From assembly GCA_026387215.1 (NCBI GenBank), contig JAPLMC010000062.1, positions 1-6,718 on the forward strand: a stretch of DNA of 6,718 nt, in the 5' to 3' direction. The notes beneath the pieces are model-generated. The model was not told where the DNA came from. It did not search any database and saw only the letters and a program-made list of their open reading frames with translations. Positions 1 through 5,737 of the stretch are shown piece by piece; the stretch's first letter is position 1; each line of letters begins with the position of its first letter. This DNA is from Candidatus Omnitrophota bacterium (GTDB lineage: Bacteria; Omnitrophota; Gorgyraeia; Gorgyraeales; Gorgyraeaceae). The translations under genes and the position numbers were made by a program.

Positions 1-16
1 GTCAAGTTTAAATACG

Positions 17-45
17 TTGATTTTTTTTATATATAGTGGTATAAT
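17..45 (+). promoter_or_regulatory. Sigma-70-type promoter for the bamD-lptE-holA cluster
   Basis: A -35 element TTGATT (17-22) is followed by a 17-nt spacer and a perfect -10 hexamer TATAAT (40-45). The -10 carries an upstream TG at 37-38, making a full extended -10 (TGnTATAAT). The spacer contains a T8 run. Transcription should begin about 6-8 nt after the -10, at roughly 52-54, only 2-4 nt ahead of the ATG at 56. The hexamers and spacing are seen directly; promoter activity is inferred. Confidence 0.72.
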
Positions 46-55
46 TTAAAAACGT

Positions 56-997
56 ATGAAAAGACTGAGCATAGTTATTATATTTATATTATATGTATTA
101 GCAGGGCCTGCTTTTGGTTACTGGATTTGGACGCCTGAAAGCGGAAAATGGGAGAATCCTAAATATGCTGCTAAAGATACTCCTGAGGACCAGATTGTAT
201 ATGCAAAGAAGTTTTATGAGGCAAAAAATATTAAAGATGCGCTCAGGGAATTTAAAAAATTATTGAAACATTATCCTCTTTCCAAAGAAGCGCCTGTTGC
301 GCAATATTATATAGGCCGGATAATGGAAGACTTGGACAATCTATATGAAGCATTCAAAGCGTACCAGAAGGTGATAGACACTTATCCTTATACTGAATTA
401 GTGGATGATGTTATAGAGAGAGAATATAAAATAGCCGACGCGTTTTTTTTAGGGAAAAAAATAAAGATTGTAGGTAAGTGGCAGATGCCTGCAAAGGATA
501 AGGCGATAGAAATATTTAAAGCAGTGGCTGATAATGCGCCATATGGCAAATATGCAGATCTTGCAAAGTTCAAGGCAGGCTTGTGTTATAAGGATATCCA
601 GGATTATAACAGCGCAATGCTTATTTTTAAGGATTTAATAGATAGATATCCGGATAGCTCTGTTATTGACAAGGCAAGATATCAGCTTGCAGAGTGCTCA
701 AAACTTCTTGCAGTAAAACCAGCTTATGATCAGACGCCTACTAATTTGGCGCGCAAAGAATTTGAAGATTTTTTAAAAAAACATCCTGATAGTGATATGG
801 CTTTGGATGCTAAGCAGGTTGTGGATAAACTTAAGTCAAGAGAAGCTGAGAACGCTTACGAAACAGGCAAGTTTTATGAAGCGCGCAAAGCGCCTGAAAG
901 CGCAGTAATATATTATAAAGATATAGTGCGGAATTATCCTGACACAGAATGGACAAAGAAAGCGCAGGAGAGGTTAAATGAGTTGGAGAAGAAATAG
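56..997 (+). CDS. BamD-like periplasmic tetratricopeptide-repeat protein
   Basis: Probable outer-membrane assembly factor of the BamD/YfiO type, a TPR scaffold that helps BamA insert beta-barrel proteins. The 313-residue product starts with a signal peptide (KR at 2-3, hydrophobic 5-16, likely cleavage after AFG at 19-21). Five to six TPR-like helix pairs follow at about 46-76, 83-113, 147-165, 168-199, 206-244 and 266-298, several ending in the HYP/TYP/RYP/NYP turn typical of BamD-family repeats. It is longer than E. coli BamD (about 245 aa). There is no lipobox cysteine at the signal-peptide end (its only Cys are 177 and 214), so it is not an ordinary lipoprotein. An in-frame TAA at 47-49 rules out an upstream start, and no later start keeps the signal peptide. 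No ribosome-binding site is visible. The overlap with lptE supports an envelope role. A CpoB/YbgF-like TPR protein is the main alternative, so no symbol is given. Confidence 0.7.
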   Translation: MKRLSIVIIFILYVLAGPAFGYWIWTPESGKWENPKYAAKDTPEDQIVYAKKFYEAKNIKDALREFKKLLKHYPLSKEAPVAQYYIGRIMEDLDNLYEAFKAYQKVIDTYPYTELVDDVIEREYKIADAFFLGKKIKIVGKWQMPAKDKAIEIFKAVADNAPYGKYADLAKFKAGLCYKDIQDYNSAMLIFKDLIDRYPDSSVIDKARYQLAECSKLLAVKPAYDQTPTNLARKEFEDFLKKHPDSDMALDAKQVVDKLKSREAENAYETGKFYEARKAPESAVIYYKDIVRNYPDTEWTKKAQERLNELEKK

Positions 998-1550
998 TTG
1001 CAGGTTACAGGTATCAGGTTACAGGTATCAGGTAGGATTTTACCTGTTGCTCTTTTTGTTTTCCGGATGTGGTTATACTACTAAAACGCTTTTGCCTGAT
1101 GATATTAAGACAATACAAATAGAAACTTTCAAAAATAGTATTGACATAATAAAAGAAGTTAGCACAAAGGATAAATACGAAGCCTACAGGCCTAATTTGG
1201 AGGTGGATTTAAGGGATGTGATTTTGAGTAGAGTTTTTCTAGACGGAAACCTTAAGATAGCTGACAAAAATTCTGCGGACGCAGTGCTTGAAGGCCAAAT
1301 TGTGCAGTATAGAAAAGACCCTCTTAGATATCAGAATGAAGTTGTGCAAGAATATAGGATTAGTATCGTATGTAATGTTAAATTAATAAGCCAAAAAGAT
1401 TCAAAGGTTTTATTTGAAGAAGAAGGTATTACAGGAGACACTACGTACTTTATAGCAGGGACTCTTCAAAAAACTGAAACAGCTGCTTTAAATGATGCAA
1501 TGTCAGATCTTGCAAGGCGGATAATAAATAGGATTATAGAAAATTGGTAA
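978..1550 (+). CDS. lptE: LptE-like LPS-assembly lipoprotein
   Basis: Probable outer-membrane lipoprotein that plugs the LptD barrel during the final step of LPS transport. The 190-residue product has an N-terminal basic stretch, a hydrophobic core (about 20-28) and a lipobox-like L-F-S-G-C with lipidation expected at Cys31. After it come features of the LptE family: C-G-Y, then LPDDIKTIQIETFKN (39-53), a conserved-looking D-A-V-L-E-G-Q-I region near 101-108, and a Tyr- and Pro-containing strand after it. A good ribosome-binding site (AGGAGAGG, 966-973) sits 4 nt before the ATG, inside the end of the preceding gene, so the two are translationally coupled. Residues 9-19 of the n-region are encoded by a heptamer DNA repeat (1001-1034), giving an unusually long n-region. 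The following holA is the same neighbour as in E. coli, which strengthens the call. Sequence similarity in this family is weak, so the call relies on lipobox, length, motif and context together. Confidence 0.78.
   Translation: MSWRRNSCRLQVSGYRYQVGFYLLLFLFSGCGYTTKTLLPDDIKTIQIETFKNSIDIIKEVSTKDKYEAYRPNLEVDLRDVILSRVFLDGNLKIADKNSADAVLEGQIVQYRKDPLRYQNEVVQEYRISIVCNVKLISQKDSKVLFEEEGITGDTTYFIAGTLQKTETAALNDAMSDLARRIINRIIENW
1001..1034 (+). repeat. Tandem heptamer repeat inside the lptE signal peptide
   Basis: Heptamers alternate as CAGGTTA, CAGGTAT, CAGGTTA, CAGGTAT and then CAGGTA, so the array is nearly five 7-bp units or about 2.4 copies of a 14-bp unit. It is read as the RLQVSGYRYQV part of the LptE n-region. 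Because 7 is not a multiple of 3, gain or loss of one unit would shift the lptE frame. A related array lies at 1565-1592. Confidence 0.85.
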
Positions 1551-1564
1551 AAACTTTTATTTTT

Positions 1565-1592
1565 CTGGCTGCTGGTTACTGATTACTTATTA
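1565..1592 (+). repeat. Degenerate heptamer repeat just upstream of holA
   Basis: Four consecutive 7-mers, CTGGCTG, CTGGTTA, CTGATTA and CTTATTA, show clear 7-bp periodicity that decays towards the holA start. CTGGTTA differs from the CAGGTTA unit in lptE by one base. The array ends 2 nt before the holA ATG and occupies the place of a Shine-Dalgarno sequence, which is absent. Confidence 0.65.
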
Positions 1593-1594
1593 AT

Positions 1595-2560
1595 ATGCCC
1601 ACCAAAGAGCTTGCCTCGTATCTTTTCTTGGGAGAAGAAGATTTTCTAAAAGAAACAGAGCTTAAGAAGCTAAAGTCCAGATTTTTGGAAAATGCTACCA
1701 AGGATTTGAATTATAATGTATTTTACGCTAAAGACAAAGACTTTAAGCTTAAAGAGATGTTGGATATTCTAAACACAGCGCCTTTTATGTCTCCTAAGAG
1801 GTTTGTAATATTAAAGGATGCAGACAGCCTATCCGATAGCGATAAAGAATCAGTGCTTTTTTATCTCAAGAATCCTAAAGATACCTCGATTTTCATAATA
1901 GATTCAAAGGCAGTAAAAATAAAGGAAGGATTTATCTTAGAGGCGTCAAAGCTTGCAAAGTTTGTGCGTTCATCCAAACTTACTGATTCTGAGATAAGCA
2001 TTTGGATTTCGAGACGCGTGCATTCATCAGGCAAAAAGATAGGAGCTGATGCAATAAAATTAATAAAAGAAAATCTTTCAAATGATCTGCATGTGCTTTC
2101 TTCCAGCATTGACAACCTTATTCTCTATGCAGGCAAAAGACCTGATATAACCAGACAGGATGTGGAAAAGTTTATATATGTGGCGCCTCTTAAAAGCAGT
2201 TTTGACCTTCTGGACGCCATAGAGAAAAAAGACGTAAAATTGGCGCTAAATATTTTTACAAGCATTCAAAAATATAAAAAGAGAGAAACAGAATTTTTAT
2301 TAGGGCTTTTATCCTGGCAGTTCAGGATGTTATTGAGAGTAAAAGAGCTTCTTAAGATAAGAAGTAAATTGGAGATACAGAAAGAGTTAAATTTATACAA
2401 CACAAAGTTTGACCAGATGTCTCGCTATGCAACCAGATTTAAGAGACAGGAAATAATAAGGCTTTTAAGCGAGATATTGAAAGCAGACAGCGATATTAAA
2501 ACAGGAGAAGTATCGGCTAGATTTACGCTGGAAAAATTAATACTTAAGATATGCTCTTAA
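1595..2560 (+). CDS. holA: DNA polymerase III delta subunit (clamp loader)
   Basis: Delta subunit of the replicative clamp loader, which opens the beta sliding clamp. The 321-residue length is close to the usual 330-345. Domain I begins with YLFLGEEDFL (9-18), matching the family's Y-L-x-G-x-x-x-F-L opening. It continues with the characteristic L-N-T-A-P-F-M-S-P-K-R-F-V-I-L-K-D-A region (about 60-77), which includes the clamp-contacting segment, and the stretch ending F-I-I-D-S. The C-terminal helical collar contains the FDLLDAIEKKD and FLLGLLSWQFRMLLRVKELL segments typical of HolA. As expected for delta, no Walker A motif is visible. The ATG lacks a Shine-Dalgarno sequence because a heptamer repeat fills that position. 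No better start exists before the conserved YLF segment. It lies 44 nt after lptE, matching the lptE-holA order of E. coli, and converges on rpsT, a common neighbour of holA in other bacteria. Confidence 0.93.
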   Translation: MPTKELASYLFLGEEDFLKETELKKLKSRFLENATKDLNYNVFYAKDKDFKLKEMLDILNTAPFMSPKRFVILKDADSLSDSDKESVLFYLKNPKDTSIFIIDSKAVKIKEGFILEASKLAKFVRSSKLTDSEISIWISRRVHSSGKKIGADAIKLIKENLSNDLHVLSSSIDNLILYAGKRPDITRQDVEKFIYVAPLKSSFDLLDAIEKKDVKLALNIFTSIQKYKKRETEFLLGLLSWQFRMLLRVKELLKIRSKLEIQKELNLYNTKFDQMSRYATRFKRQEIIRLLSEILKADSDIKTGEVSARFTLEKLILKICS

Positions 2561-2588
2561 AAAACTACTAGGAGGTTTTTAATTTTTT
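2559..2588. terminator. Possible weak bidirectional terminator between holA and rpsT
   Basis: The stop codons of holA and rpsT are only 7 nt apart. AAAAAC (2560-2565) can pair with GTTTTT (2575-2580), leaving a 9-nt loop. T-runs follow on the plus strand (2576-2580 and 2583-2588), and the A-run at 2559-2564 gives a U-tract on the minus strand. The stem has one G-C pair, so this is a plausible but weak shared terminator. It overlaps the rpsT stop codon. Confidence 0.3.
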
Positions 2589-2828
2589 CATTAAGCGAGA
2601 AATTTTACGCGAGGCAGTATTATTATGGATAATGCCTTTTGATCTTGCTTTGCTAAGCTGTGATATAAGATAATTGAGCTGAGTTTTAGCCTCTTCTATT
2701 TTTTTGGATGACGCAAGTTCAAGGAATTTTTTTGTTTCTGTCTTTAATTCAGATTTTACAGATTGATTACGCAAAGCTTTTTTTGCACTTTTCTTTATAT
2801 CTTTATAAGACGCATGTAATATTGGCAT
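2568..2828 (-). CDS. rpsT: 30S ribosomal protein S20
   Basis: Primary-binding protein of the 30S subunit that contacts 16S rRNA. The 86-residue, strongly basic, all-helical product matches the usual length of S20. It carries the family signatures: an N-terminal Lys-rich helix (KDIKKSAKKALRNQSVKS, 9-26) and the C-terminal KGIIHNNTASRKISRL block (64-79), equivalent to the usual KGxIHxNTAARKKSRL. The ribosome-binding site GAGGAG (2840-2835) lies 6 nt before the ATG. The gene is transcribed alone on the minus strand, convergent with holA and divergent from murJ; an rpsT-murJ neighbourhood is also seen in Pseudomonas and relatives. In E. coli S20 represses its own translation, so the hairpin directly ahead of the ribosome-binding site here may be regulatory, although that is inference. 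Confidence 0.97.
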   Translation of the reverse strand: MPILHASYKDIKKSAKKALRNQSVKSELKTETKKFLELASSKKIEEAKTQLNYLISQLSKARSKGIIHNNTASRKISRLMKKLKTS

Positions 2829-2834
2829 AAATTA

Positions 2835-2861
2835 CTCCTCAAATTTGCGAAGCAAATTTGA
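2835..2861 (-). promoter_or_regulatory. Perfect hairpin abutting the rpsT ribosome-binding site
   Basis: Ten-base arms at 2839-2848 and 2852-2861 are perfectly complementary around a 3-nt centre (GAA on the plus strand, UUC in the rpsT transcript). The hairpin ends inside the GAGGAG ribosome-binding site (2840-2835) and includes its first two bases. The plus-strand core, GCGAAGC at 2847-2853, is a known exceptionally stable DNA mini-hairpin sequence. No U-tract follows on the rpsT strand, so it is not a terminator of that transcript. Structure is seen directly; a role in S20 translation is inferred. Confidence 0.6.
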
Positions 2862-2931
2862 TCCCAAGCCACCTTTATACTTGCATATATGTAGCGAGGG
2901 ATTAATGCTTCATGTTAATAATGTGAAGATT

Positions 2932-2960
2932 AAAATAGCACAGACAATTAATTATGTCAA
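2932..2960 (-). promoter_or_regulatory. Likely sigma-70-type promoter for rpsT
   Basis: On the minus strand a perfect -35, TTGACA (2960-2955), is followed by exactly 17 nt and the -10-like TATTTT (2937-2932, four of six consensus bases). The predicted start near 2925 gives an rpsT leader of about 97 nt containing the hairpin at 2839-2861. The -35 overlaps the murJ ribosome-binding region (AAGGA, 2959-2963) on the opposite strand. Confidence 0.5.
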
Positions 2961-2966
2961 GGAATA

Positions 2967-4484
2967 ATGTCTAAAAAACATATTATAAGATCAGCCGGAA
3001 TAATAGGGTTTGGCACAGTAATCAGTCGGGTGCTTGGCTTTGTGAGGGATATTATCATAGCCAGATACTTTGGTACAGCCAGGTATGCTGAGGCGTTCGT
3101 AGTGGCATTTCGTATACCAAATATGCTTAGAGACTTGATAGGAGAGGGAGCTACGAATGCAGCGTTTGTACCTGTTCTAAGCGAGTATCTTGTGAAGAAA
3201 AAAGAAGAGTTCTGGGAGTTAGCAAACGTTATACTGAATCTTTTGCTTATAACGCTTTCTGCTATAACCATTGTAGGTATCCTGGCGTCACCTTTAATTG
3301 TGAGATTAATAGCGCCTGGTTTTTTGGATGACCCTGAGAAGTTTACTATAACAGTTAAGCTGACGCGCCTAATGTTTCCTTACATACTTCTTATAGGCTT
3401 GGCTGCTTATACGATGGGTGTGTTAAATTCTCTAAAGCATTTTTCAGCGCCTGCATTCGGCCCGTGCTTTTTGAATATAGCGATAATAATATGCGCAATG
3501 ATATGGGGCGAGAGCGTTATGGGTCTTGCGAGTGGCGTTTTAATAGGCGGAGTACTGCAGCTTGCGATACAGATACCGGTGTTATATAGAAAAGGGTTTA
3601 AATTTTCTTTCACAAAAAAATTAAACCATCTTGCCGCAAATAAAATTGGGATTTTATTATTGCCTCGCATTCTGGGGTCATGTGTATATCAGGTGAACTT
3701 GTTTGTAAATACTATCTTGGCATCTCTGTCTGGTATCGTAGGCGCCGGAGGAGTTGCTGCACTTTATTATGCAAACAGAATTTTTCAGTTTCCTCTGGCA
3801 ATATTCGGGATTGCGATAGCCCAGGCAGTTTTGCCTACAATGTCAAGAGAAGCGTTGGAAAAAGAACCGGATAAATTAAAACATACACTGTCTTTTTCTT
3901 TAAGGGTTATAAATTTTATTATTATACCTGCTTCAATTGGCCTTATAATGCTAGCAGTTCCTATGACAAGGGTTTTGTTTGAGAGAGGAAAATTCGACCA
4001 GAATTCCACCCGCATTACAGCTAATGCGCTTGTTTTCTATTCTATAGGCCTTTTTAGTTACTCAGGTATAAAAATACTTGTGAATTGTTTTTATTCTTTG
4101 AAAGATACGTTAACTCCTGTAAAGATTGCAGGAGCGTCTCTTCTCTTGAATATAGCGCTAAATATAGTCTTGATGTTTCCGTTAAAGATAGGCGGCCTCG
4201 CGTTTAGTGCTTCAATCTCCGGGATTTTTAATTTTTTTGCGCTATTTTATATGTTGAGGAAAAAGATTGGATCTTTGGAAGGATATAAGATATTGAGTTC
4301 ATTTTTAAAGGTGCTGATGGCTAGCCTGTCTATGGCTGCAATAATTTATATATGTTCGTTTAAAATAGGCCTGAATCTTTTTATTGTTATAGCAATAGCT
4401 ATAGCTAGCTATATTATGGCAGCATTTATTTTTAACGTAAGAGAGGCAAAGGATCTTTTGTTATGGATGTTAAAGAAAAAATAA
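2967..4484 (+). CDS. murJ: Lipid II flippase MurJ (MviN)
   Basis: Inner-membrane MOP-superfamily transporter that flips lipid II to the periplasmic face for peptidoglycan synthesis. The 505-residue product matches the usual length and has about 13-14 hydrophobic segments spread along its length. The N-terminal signature is intact: SRVLGFVRD (20-28), then the AFRIPNMLRDLIGEGATNAAFVPV stretch (47-70). Arg21, Arg27, Arg55 and Arg271 align with the functionally important Arg18, Arg24, Arg52 and Arg270 of E. coli MurJ. The position of E. coli Asp39 is Glu42 here, keeping the charge. The L-Y-Y-A-N-R motif (267-271) and P-x-K-I segment (384-387) are also present. A short ribosome-binding site (AAGGA, 2959-2963) lies 3 nt before the ATG. 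The gene starts a plus-strand cluster, diverges from rpsT, and its last 22 nt overlap uvrC. A weak -10-like TAAAAT at 2931-2936 is the only promoter candidate seen, without a recognisable -35. Confidence 0.96.
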   Translation: MSKKHIIRSAGIIGFGTVISRVLGFVRDIIIARYFGTARYAEAFVVAFRIPNMLRDLIGEGATNAAFVPVLSEYLVKKKEEFWELANVILNLLLITLSAITIVGILASPLIVRLIAPGFLDDPEKFTITVKLTRLMFPYILLIGLAAYTMGVLNSLKHFSAPAFGPCFLNIAIIICAMIWGESVMGLASGVLIGGVLQLAIQIPVLYRKGFKFSFTKKLNHLAANKIGILLLPRILGSCVYQVNLFVNTILASLSGIVGAGGVAALYYANRIFQFPLAIFGIAIAQAVLPTMSREALEKEPDKLKHTLSFSLRVINFIIIPASIGLIMLAVPMTRVLFERGKFDQNSTRITANALVFYSIGLFSYSGIKILVNCFYSLKDTLTPVKIAGASLLLNIALNIVLMFPLKIGGLAFSASISGIFNFFALFYMLRKKIGSLEGYKILSSFLKVLMASLSMAAIIYICSFKIGLNLFIVIAIAIASYIMAAFIFNVREAKDLLLWMLKKK

Positions 4485-5737
4485 ACCCGGATTTTGCAAA
4501 ATTTGGGATAAAAGATATTCCACATCTTCCAGGCGTTTATATTATGAAGGATGCTTTAGATGAAGCGCTTTATATAGGTAAAGCCAAGGATCTTTCAAAA
4601 AGGGTGTCCAGCTATTTCCAAGAATCAAGGCCAAGGACAGCAAAGCATATGGCACTATTGGAAAAAGTAAAAGGCCTGGATTATGTGATCACTAGTTCGG
4701 AAGAAGAGGCGCTTATATATGAAGCAAGCCTCGTAAAAGAGAAAAAACCGAAATATAATGTTGAGCTAAAGGACGATAAGAGTTTTCCTCTTTTAAAAAT
4801 TTCATTAAACGATAAATTTCCAAGGCTTACTATAACAAGAAAAAAAGTTGAAGATGGTTCCTTGTATTTTGGGCCATATACAAAGGCCAAGCTTTTAAGA
4901 AACGCCGTAAGTATATTAAAAAATATATTCCCTCTTAGAATTTGCAAAAAAATTCCTAATGAATCATGCCTAGCGTATCATATAGGGCAGTGCTTGGGGC
5001 CATGTATAAATAAGATAGATGGAAAAACATATAATGAAATAGTTGAGCAGCTGATTTTATTTCTTGAGGGCAAAAAAATAAAGTTGATCGTAGGATTAAC
5101 AGAAAAAATGAAAGAATTTGCGGATAAAAAAAATTTTGAGCAGGCAGCAATTATTCGTAACAGGCTTTCAGCTCTATTAGAGGTGTCTGACAGAAAGACA
5201 GCTGATTATAGCTCGTGGGGAAACATTGCTTTGAAATTAAAAAAGATCCTGAGACTACCAAGTTTGCCTTTAAAAATAGAGGCGTTTGACGTGTCAAATA
5301 TATCAGGCAAAGAAGCTACAGGCTCAATGGTTTATTTTAATAATGGCTTGCCTGATAAATCAAACTACAGAAAATTCAGGATAAAGAATGTAAAAGGCAT
5401 TGATGATTATGCCATGATAAAGGAGATTGTGCATAGGAGATACAAGAGATTAAAAGAAGAGAATAAAGAATTTCCAGACCTTATTATAATAGACGGAGGG
5501 AAAGGCCATCTGGGTGCAGCTTACGAAGAGCTTTTGAAACTAAACGCCAGCCATATCCCGGTAATAGGCATTGCCAAACAGGAGGAAAAGATATACACGG
5601 TTGGTTCTCAGGAGCCTTTGGATATAAACAAGGATTCAGAAATCTTGCATTTTATACAAAGCATAAGGGATGAAGCCCACAGGTTTGCATTAAAATACCA
5701 CCACGTTCTCCGCCACAACAAAATCCCAAAAACTTGA
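4463..5737 (+). CDS. uvrC: Excinuclease ABC subunit C, minimal form lacking the HhH domain
   Basis: Nuclease of UvrABC nucleotide-excision repair that cuts both sides of a lesion. Domains in order: GIY-YIG nuclease (about 18-100) with GVY (24-26), YIG (37-39), Arg47 and Glu87; a Cys cluster C161/C169/C177/C181 resembling the Fe-S-binding cysteines of E. coli UvrC; a UVR UvrB-binding helix pair (about 205-240); and the RNase H-like nuclease (about 270-420). The expected DDH triad is present as Asp276, Asp344 and His406, so both catalytic centres look intact. At 424 residues it is far shorter than the usual about 600. Only about 36 residues separate the UVR motif from Asp276 (about 160 in E. 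coli), and the C-terminal helix-hairpin-helix DNA-binding domain is missing. The start has AAAGGA (4448-4453) 9 nt upstream, inside murJ. The TGA stop lies in the left arm of a 50-bp palindrome, and ogt continues in the same frame. It is probably a working compact UvrC; truncation is the alternative. Confidence 0.93.
   Translation: MDVKEKINPDFAKFGIKDIPHLPGVYIMKDALDEALYIGKAKDLSKRVSSYFQESRPRTAKHMALLEKVKGLDYVITSSEEEALIYEASLVKEKKPKYNVELKDDKSFPLLKISLNDKFPRLTITRKKVEDGSLYFGPYTKAKLLRNAVSILKNIFPLRICKKIPNESCLAYHIGQCLGPCINKIDGKTYNEIVEQLILFLEGKKIKLIVGLTEKMKEFADKKNFEQAAIIRNRLSALLEVSDRKTADYSSWGNIALKLKKILRLPSLPLKIEAFDVSNISGKEATGSMVYFNNGLPDKSNYRKFRIKNVKGIDDYAMIKEIVHRRYKRLKEENKEFPDLIIIDGGKGHLGAAYEELLKLNASHIPVIGIAKQEEKIYTVGSQEPLDINKDSEILHFIQSIRDEAHRFALKYHHVLRHNKIPKT

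Noticed and set aside
443..461. T8 and A7 homopolymers in the bamD-like gene as a slippage or frameshift site
   Set aside because: The reading frame is intact across both runs and the TPR pattern continues on either side. AT-rich coding of F, L and K explains them.
2954..2966. ATG at 2954 as an alternative murJ start
   Set aside because: It is 13 nt upstream and therefore out of frame with murJ; the start at 2967 gives the usual MurJ N-terminus.
3407..3670. Open frame on the minus strand within murJ, and similar antisense frames within holA, uvrC and ogt
   Set aside because: All lie wholly inside well-recognised genes on the plus strand, have no ribosome-binding site or family resemblance, and are expected shadows of coding sequence.
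4395..4412. ATAGCTA/TAGCTAT inverted repeat near the murJ end
   Set aside because: It lies in the middle of a coding membrane segment (Ile-Ala-Ile-Ala-Ile-Ala) and is explained by repeated Ile/Ala/Ser codons.
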